Assembly (NCBI RefSeq): GCF_030068615.1
Contig: NZ_JASJOC010000001.1
Span: 558,001 to 622,000 of the forward strand
From: Halostagnicola sp. A-GB9-2
GTDB lineage: Archaea > Halobacteriota > Halobacteria > Halobacteriales > Natrialbaceae
Reading direction: 5' to 3'
DNA: 64,000 nucleotides
This document shows, in pieces, positions 17,160-26,371 of this stretch. Within the stretch, counting starts at the first letter, position 1. The number at the start of each line of letters is the position of its first letter. Under the pieces are notes generated by a model that saw nothing but the letters and a program-made list of their open reading frames with translations, was not told where the DNA came from and searched no databases. A program made the position numbers and the translations under genes.

Positions 17160-18821
17160 GTGAGTACCGACACGCCCGACCCGACCGAAACTGAAGCGTT
17201 CGAGCGGGTCTGTGAAACGCTCGTCGAGCGGATCATCAATGGCGAGGTCGAGCGCGACGAGGTCGAGAAGGCCAAACTCGAGGCCTGTTCGGAGCACTCG
17301 GCACCCAAGGTGCCCAAAAACTCCGAACTGCTGGATTACGCGCCACAGGAGTACCGCGAGGACCTAGAGCCCGTGCTCCAGCGCAAGCCGGTTCGAACCG
17401 CCTCCGGCGTCTCGCCGGTGGCGATCATGACCTCTCCTGAGCGATGTCCCCACGGGAAGTGTCTCTACTGCCCCGGCGGCCCGGACTCGGAGTTCTCTTC
17501 CTCCCAGAGTTACACGGGCGAAGAACCCGCGGCCGCACGCGGCGTCCAGAACGATTACGACCCGTACGGACAGGTCACGCTCCGCCTCGAGCAGTTGCGC
17601 GAGATCGGCCACCCCATCGACAAGGTCGAGTTGATCCTGATGGGCGGGACGATGACCGCCCGGAGCCACGATTACCAGGAGTGGTTCGTCAAGCGCGCGC
17701 TCGAGGCGATGAACGACTACGACGTCGACAAGGAACCCGAACCCGCTCAAGGCGTGAGCTTCGCGGAGGATCCCGAGGAGTACGAGTGGAAGTATCTCGA
17801 GGATGTCATCGCCGAAAACGAGACGGGCGACATCAGGAACATCGGGACGACATTCGAGACCAAACCCGACTGGTGTGACCCCGAACAGATCGACCGGATG
17901 CTGGATCTCGGCGGGACGAAAGTCGAGGTCGGCGTCCAGACGACCTACGAGCGGATCAACCGCGAAATGCACCGCGGTCACGGCGTACAGGCGTCGATCC
18001 AGGCCAACCAACGACTCCGGGACGCGGCCTTTAAGGTCGGCTTCCACATGATGCCCGGTCAACCGGGGATGAGCCACGAAATGTGTCTCGAGGACTTCCG
18101 TCGCATCTTCGAGGCGGAGCAGTGGAAGCCCGACTACCTGAAGATCTATCCGACACTGATCGTCCGCGGCACGGCGACCTACGACTGGTGGCACAAAGGC
18201 GAGTACGATCCGTTAGACAACGAGGAAGCCGCAGAGCTTGTCGCGGAGATCAAGGATATGATCCCCCGCTATACGCGCCTCCAGCGCGTCCAGCGTGACA
18301 TCCCAGCCGACTTCATCGACGCCGGCGTCTGGAAGTCGAACCTCCGCCAGCTCGCGCGAAAACGGATGGACGAACACGGCTGGGAGTGTGAGTGCATCCG
18401 CTGTCGCGAAGCCGGGATGAACGACGAAGAGCCCGAGAACGTCGAACTCGACGTCATGACCTACGAGGCCAGCGGCGGGACGGAACACTTCATCAGCTTC
18501 GAGGACTTCGAAAAGGACCTCCTGATTGGCTTCTGCCGGCTCCGGTTCCCGAACAAGCCGGTCAGAGGCGAACTCGAGAACGCGGCGCTTCTCAGGGAAC
18601 TCCACGTCTACGGCACCGAGGTCGCGATGGGCGACGAGGGCGAGACTGACCAACACCAGCATCAGGGGTACGGCCGCCGACTAATGGAGCGAGCCGAAGC
18701 GTTGGCCGCCGACGCGGGCTACGACAAACTCAGCGTCATCTCGGGTATCGGCGCTCGAGAGTACTATCGGAACAAACTGGGGTATCATCAGGACGGCCCG
18801 TACGTGAGCAAGCGACTGTAG
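17160..18821 (+). CDS. elp3: Elp3 family tRNA U34 acetyltransferase / radical SAM enzyme
   Basis: The protein has 553 residues. A radical SAM domain with the Elp3 cluster motif C-x4-C-x2-C (Cys96, 101, 104) is followed by a C-terminal GNAT acetyltransferase domain (about 440-553, with GYGRRLMERAEALAAD for acetyl-CoA binding). Archaeal Elp3 starts cm5U-type modification at wobble uridine 34 of tRNA using acetyl-CoA and SAM. I set the start at GTG 17160, because a CTTATT box at about 17129-17134 lies the right distance upstream for a leaderless message. The open frame runs 65 codons further upstream without family similarity. Confidence 0.93.
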   Translation: MSTDTPDPTETEAFERVCETLVERIINGEVERDEVEKAKLEACSEHSAPKVPKNSELLDYAPQEYREDLEPVLQRKPVRTASGVSPVAIMTSPERCPHGKCLYCPGGPDSEFSSSQSYTGEEPAAARGVQNDYDPYGQVTLRLEQLREIGHPIDKVELILMGGTMTARSHDYQEWFVKRALEAMNDYDVDKEPEPAQGVSFAEDPEEYEWKYLEDVIAENETGDIRNIGTTFETKPDWCDPEQIDRMLDLGGTKVEVGVQTTYERINREMHRGHGVQASIQANQRLRDAAFKVGFHMMPGQPGMSHEMCLEDFRRIFEAEQWKPDYLKIYPTLIVRGTATYDWWHKGEYDPLDNEEAAELVAEIKDMIPRYTRLQRVQRDIPADFIDAGVWKSNLRQLARKRMDEHGWECECIRCREAGMNDEEPENVELDVMTYEASGGTEHFISFEDFEKDLLIGFCRLRFPNKPVRGELENAALLRELHVYGTEVAMGDEGETDQHQHQGYGRRLMERAEALAADAGYDKLSVISGIGAREYYRNKLGYHQDGPYVSKRL

Positions 18822-19395
18822 CGCCCGCCGTTCGATCCGTTCTCAACCGTCGTTAATGAGTACCAGCAGATCTAGTACACGAATCGGCACTCTCGAGCAC
18901 CGGGTTCGTTATTTTCGCCATCTATGTGCTTTCGGGCTTCCGTAAAATTCAACCAACCAACGCCATAAAACATATACGGCGACAATTAGTATTACAAATT
19001 GCCGACAGCAGTCGGCCAACATTGCCGATTTCCCACTCTGGCAATGTAACCGAACCACCCCGTTCCAACCGTGGAACCACCCCGTTCCATCGCGTTGTCA
19101 TCGTGTATGCCACGTCCGATCGTGGCGACGCGTATTCACCTATCTCGCTCGGGTCTCCCCCGACCTGAGCGGACCATCCTTGGCCCAACAGCTACTCGCA
19201 CGACGGCCACCGTTTACGCAGGGAATCGCGTGCTGGCCCCGTTTACGTTCTCCATTCCCGGAGAAACATCAGTAGCTGGTTCGTCCCGGTGAGCATCGAT
19301 CGCTGGCTGGTTTCAGAGGACCAAAGGGCTGTTCCAGAAAACGCGAACGGCTGGTTCAGAAGACCTGGTAAAGGAGTCGTCGCGGCCGGTCGAGA
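18822..19395. other. Gene-free region with two inverted repeats and a tandem palindromic site
   Basis: No convincing gene lies in these 574 bases; short open frames on both strands lack family similarity and start signals. The part 18890-19000 is AT-richer than its surroundings. Two hairpins are visible: GCCGAC/GTCGGC at 19001-19016 and ACATTGCC/GGCAATGT at 19019-19047. They sit directly beside the 22-bp spaced repeat listed separately. Confidence 0.6.
19052..19089. repeat. Two 16-bp direct repeats, each semi-palindromic, 22 bp apart
   Basis: GAACCACCCCGTTCCA occurs at 19052-19067 and 19074-19089. Each copy has the symmetrical form GAAC-N6-GTTC. The centre-to-centre distance is 22 bp, about two helical turns, as expected for two bound dimers of a regulator. 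No adjacent promoter is obvious; the nearest gene downstream is on the minus strand and ends here. Confidence 0.6.
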
Positions 19396-20046
19396 CTAGT
19401 CGTCGATCGTTACTTCGAGTTCGAGCAAGCCGAGATAGCCCGGCGCACCGCCTCCGCTCTCCCGAAACTCCTCGGGCGAGGAATCGACGTACCTGTAGAA
19501 CTCCGGTTGGGTTTGTGGGTAGTACGTAGAGCCGTCGTCGTGGTGGAGATACGCCGGCGAGTCGGTCTGCTCGAGTTCCTCAACGAGCGAATTCCATTCG
19601 GTGCTCTCGTAGAGGAACACGCCGAACGAAAAGCGACCGGCACCGATCGCCGTATCCTTCGAGGTGAACTGCTTGGACTCCTCGAAGGTGAACTCGTCGT
19701 CGCTCACCCATGCGATCGCGGCGACGTCGTCGGCGGTAAGCAGGTACGCGTCCCACTCCTTCGAGGCGTCGAACACGCCCCAGGCACTGCGGGGTCCGAC
19801 GGCACCGACTTCGACGCTGAAGGCCGGAACGGACCTCGTCTCCTCTGATTCCTGGATGAACATCGCATCATAGCCCGGCACGCGAATGCCGCGATCGTGA
19901 TAGACGATGCCCTCGATATCCATCTCGAGGTCGATCTCCAGTTCGTCGACCGCTTCTTTGATCGAAACGGCTTGCTGGTCCTCGAGCCGGTCGAAAAACT
20001 GCGGGAGACGGTATATATCTGACCAGCCGTCACGTTCTTCGGTCAT
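19396..20046 (-). CDS. Conserved-looking protein of unknown function
   Basis: I do not recognise this 216-residue acidic protein. It seems globular, without signal peptide or membrane segments. An N-terminal helical part (about 15-45) is followed by a beta-rich region with many Tyr, Phe and Trp. The ATG at 20046 is the first start and codon bias is typical of the genome. The neighbouring regions are gene-free on both sides, so context gives no clue. Confidence 0.65.
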   Translation of the reverse strand: MTEERDGWSDIYRLPQFFDRLEDQQAVSIKEAVDELEIDLEMDIEGIVYHDRGIRVPGYDAMFIQESEETRSVPAFSVEVGAVGPRSAWGVFDASKEWDAYLLTADDVAAIAWVSDDEFTFEESKQFTSKDTAIGAGRFSFGVFLYESTEWNSLVEELEQTDSPAYLHHDDGSTYYPQTQPEFYRYVDSSPEEFRESGGGAPGYLGLLELEVTIDD

Positions 20047-20412
20047 CGGTCACGAACCCCTCCGTGACTCCGCTCGAGAGAGGGGATCGCGATTGGGTGG
20101 GGCACTCCGTTCATGTGAGCACAACGGAGACTGTGACTGATTAGGCTTTCTGAATGCGAGACGAAGTATCCCTCGAGTACAGTCTTAGTGGAGTTGTGGC
20201 GGGCAGTATCGGTAGCGAACCGTCTCGTAGCGACGGACTCGAAAGGAGGGGATACTGAACGCTAGTCGCGTCCACTCGTTCGTAGTGTCACCCCAAAGAC
20301 GGTGAAGATCGAAACAAACGTTCGACTAGTCGAGAGTGTTCGTATCGACAATACTGGGGTTTTACTCCCTCGTTCGATGGGAATCAGGTGCTCCCTGCGA
20401 GCAGTGATACTA
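20047..20412. other. Intergenic region, divergent promoters
   Basis: These 366 bases separate two divergent genes of unknown function. No RNA gene, repeat or convincing open frame is seen. The GGGGTTTTACTCC segment near 20356-20366 may be the promoter of the downstream Tat-exported protein. Confidence 0.5.
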
Positions 20413-20886
20413 ATGGACGACACGAATACAAGCGAGCGAGCACAGTCCCGGTACGATCGACGGTCCGTGTTACAAGCGACGGGCGTCGCCGCGGTGAGCG
20501 GCGCGCTATTTACCGGATCCGCGACGGCACAGCTGCCCGACGAAGTCTCGAATTCGGCAACGGAGAGCTACGAAGAGTCACTCGAGCAGGCAGAGGCGGC
20601 GGAAAACGTCGCCGACGAATACGATTTCGAGTTACCTGACGAACCGGATACTCCAGCGGACGACTTTTCGGACGACGGAGCGACGGAATACGATTCAACG
20701 GAGGTCTCACAAGAGGTCACGAACGAATCGGTGCAAACGTCGAACGAATCGGTAGAGATCTCGGACGTTACGTCGGACGACGAAACGGCAGTGACAGAAG
20801 ACATTACGACTGAGCCGGCCGAAACCTCGAGTTCCGTTTCCGACGGATTAGAAGTGCTCTCGGACCTGGAGTTTGACTTCTGGTAA
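20413..20886 (+). CDS. Tat-exported acidic Ser/Thr/Glu-rich protein of unknown function
   Basis: The protein has 157 residues. Residues 1-40 form a Tat signal (YDRRSVLQATG, then a hydrophobic run to ATA-QLP). The mature part is low complexity, made of Glu, Asp, Ser, Thr and Val with repeats such as V-[QE]-[TI]-S-N-E-S-V, and ends in FDFW. It is probably a secreted or surface-associated protein. Upstream in-frame starts (20302, 20377) would place the RR motif too far in, so ATG 20413 was chosen. The function is unknown. Confidence 0.75.
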   Translation: MDDTNTSERAQSRYDRRSVLQATGVAAVSGALFTGSATAQLPDEVSNSATESYEESLEQAEAAENVADEYDFELPDEPDTPADDFSDDGATEYDSTEVSQEVTNESVQTSNESVEISDVTSDDETAVTEDITTEPAETSSSVSDGLEVLSDLEFDFW

Positions 20887-21003
20887 CAGGCCTCGGGAAC
20901 CACATCCCCGCCGTTCGAACGGTAGTAGAACGCCAGCCATCTCACTCGAGGCATCGTCGTGCGGAACGACACGCCTTTTGGGCCGCGCGAAGCAGTTGGA
21001 GGT

Positions 21004-23166
21004 ATGGATCCGAAGCGGGAACTCACCAGCGTCGACCTCGCCGCGCTCGTTCGCGAACTGAGTGCCTACGAGGGCGCGAAGGTCGACAAGGCCTATCTCT
21101 ACGGCGACGACCTCTTGCGGCTGAAGATGCGCGATTTCGATCGAGGTCGCACGGAACTCATCTGCGAGGTCGGCGAGACCAAGCGCGCCCACACGGTCGA
21201 CCCGACGCGCGTTCCGGACGCTCCCGGACGACCGCCGCAGTTCGCAATGATGCTCCGAAACCGACTCTCCGGGGCGGATTTCGCGGGCGTCGAGCAGTTC
21301 GAGTTCGACCGTATTCTCGAGTTCGTCTTCGAGCGCGAGGACGGAACCACGAGGATCATCGTCGAACTGTTCGGACAGGGCAATATCGCGGTGACCGACG
21401 GCGAGTACGAGGTAATCGACTGCCTCGAGACCGTCCGGCTCAAATCCCGAACCGTTGTCCCCGGCTCGAGGTACGAATTTCCTGACTCGCGGACGAATCC
21501 GCTGACGGTCTCCCGCGAGGCGTTCGACCTCGAGATGGAGGACTCCGATACGGACGTCGTTCGAACGCTCGCGACGCAGTTGAACTTCGGCGGACTATAC
21601 GCCGAAGAGGTCTGTACCCGCGCGGGCGTCGAGAAGGCCCTCGACATCGAAGACGCGACCGAGGACGAGTACGACGCGATTTACGAGGCCATCGAGCGAC
21701 TCGCACTCGATATCCGAAACGGAAATTTCGATCCGCGTATCTACGTCGACGCCGAGGAGTCCTCGAGCGACTCCGACGGGAACGCCGACGGCGATGACGA
21801 CCGCTCGTCAAACAGCGTCGTCGACGTCACTCCGTTCCCGCTCGAGGAACACGCGGAACTCGCCGGCGAGGCCTACGACAGCTTCGCGACGGCACTCGAC
21901 GACTACTTTTTCCGAATGGAACTCGAGGACGAGGAGCCGGACCCGACCGATCAACGGCCGGATTTCGAGGAAGAGGTCGCGAAATACGAACGGATCATCG
22001 AACAGCAGGAGGGAGCCATCGAAGGATTCGAACAACAGGCAGAGGCCCAGCGCGAGCAGGCGGAGTTGCTGTACGCGAACTACGACCTCGTCGACGACAT
22101 CCTCTCGACGGTACGGGAGGCGCGAGAACAGGACCGTCCGTGGGACGAAATCGAGGAACGGTTCGAGGAGGGCAAAGACCGCGGCATCGAAGCCGCCGAG
22201 GCCGTCGTCGACGTCGACGGTAGCGAGGGGACGGTGACCGTCGATATCGACGGCGAACGGATCGGTCTACTGGCTCACGAAGGTCTCGAGCAGAACGCGG
22301 ACAAACTTTATACGGAAGCCAAACAGATCGCCGAGAAGAAAGAAGGGGCGCTCGCGGCCATCGAAGACACTCGCGAGGACCTCGAGGACGCGAAGCGTCG
22401 ACGGGAGGAATGGGAAGCGGACGACGGTGAAGACGACGACGGCGAGGACGCGGCTGACGGACGGGCGGACCGCGATTGGCTCTCACAGTCGTCGATTCCG
22501 ATCCGCGAGAACGAACCGTGGTTCGACCGGTTCCGGTGGTTTCACACGAGCGACGACTTTCTCGTCATCGGCGGCCGCAACGCGGATCAGAACGAAGAGT
22601 TGGTCAAGAAGTACTTAGAGCGCGGCGACAAGGTGCTCCACACGCAGGCCCACGGCGGGCCCGTCACCGTGCTTAAAGCGACCGATCCGAGCGAGGCCTC
22701 CTCGGAAGATATCGAGATTCCCGACTCGAGCGTCGAGGAGGCGGCACAGTTCGCAGTCTCCTATTCGTCGGTCTGGAAGGACGGACGGTACGCAGGCGAC
22801 GTCTACGTCGTCGACTCCGATCAGGTGACGAAAACGCCCGAAAGCGGCGAGTACCTCGAGAAGGGGGGCTTCGCGGTTCGGGGCGATCGAACGTATCACG
22901 AAAGTACGCCAGTCAGTGTCACTGTAGGGGTCCAGTGTGAGCCCTATACGCGCGTCATCGGCGGTCCGCCGTCGGCGATCGAAGAGCGGGCGGTGACGAC
23001 GATCGATATCGAACCAGGACGGTACGCACAGGCCGACGCGGCAAAGCGGATCTACCGTCAACTCCGCGAACGGTTCGAAGACGAATCGTTCGTCCGGAAG
23101 ATCGCCAGCCCGGACAAGATTCAACACTTCATGCCGCCCGGTGGCAGCCGAATCGCCGAAGAGTAG
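21004..23166 (+). CDS. rqcH: RqcH/NEMF-family ribosome quality control protein
   Basis: The protein has 720 residues. An NFACT-N domain (about 1-230; KRELTSVDLAALVRELS) is followed by helix-hairpin-helix and coiled-coil segments (about 300-480, interrupted by an acidic Asp/Glu run) and an NFACT-R/DUF814 domain (WFDRFRWFHTSDDFLVIGGRN, about 500-600, given in part). NEMF/Rqc2/RqcH proteins bind stalled large ribosomal subunits carrying peptidyl-tRNA and add alanine-type tails for degradation. The ATG at 21004 gives the family-type beginning MDPKREL. It is monocistronic. Confidence 0.9.
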   Translation: MDPKRELTSVDLAALVRELSAYEGAKVDKAYLYGDDLLRLKMRDFDRGRTELICEVGETKRAHTVDPTRVPDAPGRPPQFAMMLRNRLSGADFAGVEQFEFDRILEFVFEREDGTTRIIVELFGQGNIAVTDGEYEVIDCLETVRLKSRTVVPGSRYEFPDSRTNPLTVSREAFDLEMEDSDTDVVRTLATQLNFGGLYAEEVCTRAGVEKALDIEDATEDEYDAIYEAIERLALDIRNGNFDPRIYVDAEESSSDSDGNADGDDDRSSNSVVDVTPFPLEEHAELAGEAYDSFATALDDYFFRMELEDEEPDPTDQRPDFEEEVAKYERIIEQQEGAIEGFEQQAEAQREQAELLYANYDLVDDILSTVREAREQDRPWDEIEERFEEGKDRGIEAAEAVVDVDGSEGTVTVDIDGERIGLLAHEGLEQNADKLYTEAKQIAEKKEGALAAIEDTREDLEDAKRRREEWEADDGEDDDGEDAADGRADRDWLSQSSIPIRENEPWFDRFRWFHTSDDFLVIGGRNADQNEELVKKYLERGDKVLHTQAHGGPVTVLKATDPSEASSEDIEIPDSSVEEAAQFAVSYSSVWKDGRYAGDVYVVDSDQVTKTPESGEYLEKGGFAVRGDRTYHESTPVSVTVGVQCEPYTRVIGGPPSAIEERAVTTIDIEPGRYAQADAAKRIYRQLRERFEDESFVRKIASPDKIQHFMPPGGSRIAEE

Positions 23167-23386
23167 GTTCCGGTTCCCTTGGCACGGTCCTCGGGTGAAT
23201 CTGCTGTTCCCGAACGGCATCCTCGAGAGGGCCGTCTACGGCGTTATTCTCGAGTGCCGTCGTTCAGAGCGCACGCTCTCGAGTGCCGTTGTCTACGATA
23301 CGGCGTCCGTGAGAGCGCTACCGACTTGCCGGCTAGGTGATTCATGCCGACCGTTTATACGCACCCACGATGGTTTCTGCGATAGC

Positions 23387-23860
23387 ATGTCTGAAGACCT
23401 CGATGATATCGATCGGGAGATTCTGTACGCCCTCCAACAGGACGCGCGGAATAACTCCAACGCCGATATCAGCGAGCAGGTCGGCGTCTCCCCGAGCACG
23501 GTTGGAAAACGTATAACGAGACTCGAGGAGCGAGGAGTGATTCTGGGATATCGCCCGAAAATCGACTACGAACTGGCGGGACTCCCGCTCGAAGTCCTGT
23601 TCATCTGTACGGTTCCAATCGCCGAGCGAGAGTCGCTCGTCGAGTCCGCTCACAAAATCGACGGCGTCGTCAATGTTCGCGAAATGATGACCGGGAGGAA
23701 AAACGTCCACATTCGAGTCGTTGGCGCCTCGAACGACGAGATCACACGCATCGCAACAACGATCGATAACCGTGGATATGACATCACCGACGAGATATTA
23801 CTACGGAGTGAGCGTGACTCTCCCGCTTCGGTCTTTCTCGAGTCAACTTTAGACGAGTAA
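23387..23860 (+). CDS. Lrp/AsnC family transcriptional regulator
   Basis: The protein has 157 residues. An N-terminal winged helix (DDIDREILYALQQDARNN; ADISEQVGVSPSTVGKRI as recognition region) is followed by an alpha/beta ligand-binding domain from about 70 onward with the pattern EVLFICTVP and NVHIRVVG. Lrp/AsnC proteins are octameric regulators of amino-acid and related metabolism; the effector cannot be inferred. A TTTATA box at about 23354-23359 sits at a distance that fits a leaderless or very short leader. A longer open frame upstream overlaps rqcH and is rejected. Confidence 0.9.
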   Translation: MSEDLDDIDREILYALQQDARNNSNADISEQVGVSPSTVGKRITRLEERGVILGYRPKIDYELAGLPLEVLFICTVPIAERESLVESAHKIDGVVNVREMMTGRKNVHIRVVGASNDEITRIATTIDNRGYDITDEILLRSERDSPASVFLESTLDE

Positions 23861-24022
23861 GACTAACATGAACAATCATTTTGTTTTAGATCGTTCGTTG
23901 AATGGATCTTTTCGGTCACTCGTGGCTGAAATCCGGAATCGTTCGTTTTTTGGTTGCTTGCGAGGGATTCGAAAGTGATTATTCCCGAGTCTTTATACCG
24001 AGTCAAGCCTTGAAACAGACCA

Positions 24023-24601
24023 ATGGAAACAACACTCTCTGGACCACTCGAGACACGGTCCAACTCACAGCCACTAAGTGTCCAGGTAGTTCGAAAAATC
24101 GCCGAGAAAGAAGGAATAGATCCAACAGAACTCGATGCGCCACTGTACGACGTTATTAACCCCGAGGCGCTCGACGAACTTTTCGAAACGAGACGGAACG
24201 GAGAATCGAGATACGGAACCGTCGAATTTACGTATCAGGGCTATCACATCGTCGTCGAGCAAGACGACAGCGATGGCGGTCCGACAATCACGCTCGAGGA
24301 GTCGGGAGACCAGCCCGTCGACGCGAGCGGGGGCGAAGCTGAGTCAGACGGCAATTCAGTACCGGATGCAAGCCACTATTGTCTCGACTGTGACTGGATG
24401 CTTCCGGCGGACGATGAGTACTCGACGAGCGATCGATCTGGGCTCGCGATCACCCACCACGTCGAGACGGGACACACGATCGAGGCCAACGACTCGACTA
24501 CCGAATCGACCGCGCCGACCAACGCGGTTGAGGAGCTATCTGGTGCATCCGACGAGAAGGCCGCGTTGGCTGCAACTGACGATTCGATCGTCACAAACTG
24601 A
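24023..24601 (+). CDS. HalOD1 output-domain protein with C-terminal zinc-finger-like module
   Basis: The protein has 192 residues. Residues about 15-90 match halobacterial output domain 1: SVQVVRKIAEKEGIDPTEL, then APLYDVINPEALDELF and VEFTYQGYHIVV. This domain usually ends halobacterial signalling proteins. A C-x2-C ... H-x4-H type arrangement follows (HYCLDCDWML at about 115, ITHHVETGH at about 145), probably binding zinc. There is no sensor or receiver domain, so it may be a stand-alone output module. The C-terminus is low complexity. Confidence 0.8.
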   Translation: METTLSGPLETRSNSQPLSVQVVRKIAEKEGIDPTELDAPLYDVINPEALDELFETRRNGESRYGTVEFTYQGYHIVVEQDDSDGGPTITLEESGDQPVDASGGEAESDGNSVPDASHYCLDCDWMLPADDEYSTSDRSGLAITHHVETGHTIEANDSTTESTAPTNAVEELSGASDEKAALAATDDSIVTN

Positions 24602-24632
24602 TCGGTCGGTTACTGACCCTCGAACAAATCGA

Positions 24633-24677
24633 ACTGAATCCCGATCAGACTAAACTGAGTCCCGATTAGTCGGGACT
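24633..24677. promoter_or_regulatory. Repeated and palindromic site upstream of the CobW-type GTPase gene
   Basis: The 16-base sequence ACTGARTCCCGATYAG occurs twice, at 24633-24648 and 24654-24669, exactly 21 bp apart. The second copy is part of a 20-bp inverted repeat AGTCCCGATTAGTCGGGACT (24658-24677, eight-base arms). It is followed by TACAA-CCT-TTGTA and then the start codon 38 bp downstream. Position and symmetry suggest an operator for a dimeric, perhaps metal-responsive, regulator. Confidence 0.6.
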
Positions 24678-24714
24678 ACAACCTTTGTAGGTCGTGGGGT
24701 GCATACCGGAACGC

Positions 24715-26079
24715 ATGCAACAGGATACGGTTCCCGTGACGGTCCTGTCCGGGAGCCTCGGTGCCGGCAAAACCACGTTACTCAATCATCTTCTCCGAAA
24801 CGCTGGGGAGCGCGACCTCGCCGTCCTTGTCAACGACATGGGCGAGGTCAACGTCGACGCCGAACTCGTCGCGGCGGACTCGGAACTCGAGGTCGAGGGG
24901 GGTGTCGCCGAGCTGTCGAACGGCTGTATCTGTTGTGAACTCCAGGACGATCTCGAGACGGCGGTCGTCAGGCTTGCTCGAGAGCGGGAGTTCGACCAGC
25001 TGATCGTCGAATCCTCGGGCATTTCCGAGCCCGAACCGGTTGCGCGGCTCTTTACGACGACCTCTCGCGTCGCGGCCCGGTACGAAATCGATTCGCTGGT
25101 CACCGTCCTCGATACGCGGCTCTTTCTCGACTCGTTCGAGGGGGAATCGATACCGGAACGCCGAGGGGCGAACGACGGAGGGGGTCCCGGGTCGAACCAG
25201 GACGAATCCGTGCGACCGCTCTCTGATCTCCTAATCGAACAGCTCGAGGTCGCCTCGATCGTCCTGCTCAATAAGACCGATCTGTGTACCGAGGAGGAAC
25301 TCGACCGGGCGGAAGCGCTCGTGAACGCACTCCAACCGGATGCAAGGTTGATTCGAACTACGTTCAGCGCCGTCGATCCGGATCGACTCCTCGAGGCGGA
25401 CCGATTCGATCCCGACGAACTCGGTGAGCTCGCGGGTTGGCAACGCGCGCTCGCGGAAGACGAACGCGCCGAACGCGAAAATGTCGATCACAACGACGAC
25501 GAGACCGGCCACAGCGACGACGAGACGGACGGCAACCACAGCGAAACGGATCACGACCACCGCCATCCCGACGAAGTCTACGGCGTGGATTCGTTCGTCT
25601 ACCGCAAGCGACGTCCGTTCCACCCAAAGCGGTTCCTCGAGTTCCTCCAATCACTCCCCGAGAACGTTATCCGGTCGAAGGGAGTCGCGTGGGTCGCGGG
25701 TCGGGACATCAAACTCGGAATCGGTCAGGCGGGCCCCTCGATTCGGGCGACGGTTCGGGGGCCGTGGATCGCGGCCCTTCCCGAAGTCGACCGACAGCTG
25801 TACCGGTCGAACCGACCGAATCTCGAATGGGACGACGATCACGGCGACCGAGAGACCAAACTCGTATTCATCGGAACCGGTCTCGAGGAATCCGAACTTC
25901 GATCCGAGCTCGAGGCATCGCTTGTCACCGACGACGAATGGGAGCAAGCCGAAACGCTCGAGAATCGGTTCCCGAACGAACAGGGAGAAGAACGCGTGCT
26001 CCGAGCGCCCGTTTCAGGGTTGACACCGGAGAACCAAACCCGTGGGCGAGCCTCAAAATCCGGCCACAGAAACGACTAA
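24715..26079 (+). CDS. CobW/COG0523 family GTPase, putative metallochaperone
   Basis: The protein has 454 residues. The N-terminal G domain has a P-loop (GSLGAGKTT, about 12-20), the metal-binding GCxCC-type motif (NGCICCE, about 69-75) and NKTD (about 192). A His/Asp/Glu-rich loop lies at about 254-286, and the CobW C-terminal domain runs from about 290. COG0523 GTPases deliver zinc or other metals to client proteins, and His-rich loops are typical of the zinc-related branch. The start was set at ATG 24715 rather than the in-frame GTG at 24694. The palindromic repeats just upstream support regulated expression, perhaps under zinc limitation (inference). Confidence 0.87.
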   Translation: MQQDTVPVTVLSGSLGAGKTTLLNHLLRNAGERDLAVLVNDMGEVNVDAELVAADSELEVEGGVAELSNGCICCELQDDLETAVVRLAREREFDQLIVESSGISEPEPVARLFTTTSRVAARYEIDSLVTVLDTRLFLDSFEGESIPERRGANDGGGPGSNQDESVRPLSDLLIEQLEVASIVLLNKTDLCTEEELDRAEALVNALQPDARLIRTTFSAVDPDRLLEADRFDPDELGELAGWQRALAEDERAERENVDHNDDETGHSDDETDGNHSETDHDHRHPDEVYGVDSFVYRKRRPFHPKRFLEFLQSLPENVIRSKGVAWVAGRDIKLGIGQAGPSIRATVRGPWIAALPEVDRQLYRSNRPNLEWDDDHGDRETKLVFIGTGLEESELRSELEASLVTDDEWEQAETLENRFPNEQGEERVLRAPVSGLTPENQTRGRASKSGHRND

Positions 26080-26104
26080 GTAAGCGACGAACACCTGTTC
26101 TGCC

Positions 26105-26338
26105 ATGAGCGACTCCGACGACGATCGAGCCGGCTTTCGAGACGGGCTCGAGTCCTCCGAGGGCGATCCGCGGATACTCGCCATCCTGAACGCCGTTCTG
26201 TCGGCGGCGTTCGCCTGGCTCCTCGTCTGGGGCGGCAGCATCATCGGGATGCTCGAATACGGCCTGACGAACGTTGCACTCGTCGCTGCCGGACTGTTCC
26301 TCTTTACGTTTATTATGAGTCGATCGTCGACCTCGTGA
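26105..26338 (+). CDS. Small two-helix membrane protein of unknown function
   Basis: The protein has 77 residues: a charged N-terminus (about 1-22), then two hydrophobic helices (about 24-46 and 51-70). It begins 25 bases after the CobW gene on the same strand and could be in its transcript. I do not recognise the family. Confidence 0.6.
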   Translation: MSDSDDDRAGFRDGLESSEGDPRILAILNAVLSAAFAWLLVWGGSIIGMLEYGLTNVALVAAGLFLFTFIMSRSSTS

Positions 26339-26371
26339 TCCGTGGGAGACGACGGATTCTCGAGTCCACCC

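Noticed and set aside
19052-19089. CRISPR-like repeat
   Set aside because: Two 16-base copies with a six-base spacer are far too short; they are treated as a possible protein-binding site.
18926-19188. Short open frames on both strands between elp3 and 19396
   Set aside because: No family similarity, no start signals, and they cover hairpins and repeats.
23863-24063. 66-codon minus-strand frame before the HalOD1 gene
   Set aside because: It overlaps the promoter and start of the HalOD1 gene and has no domain features.
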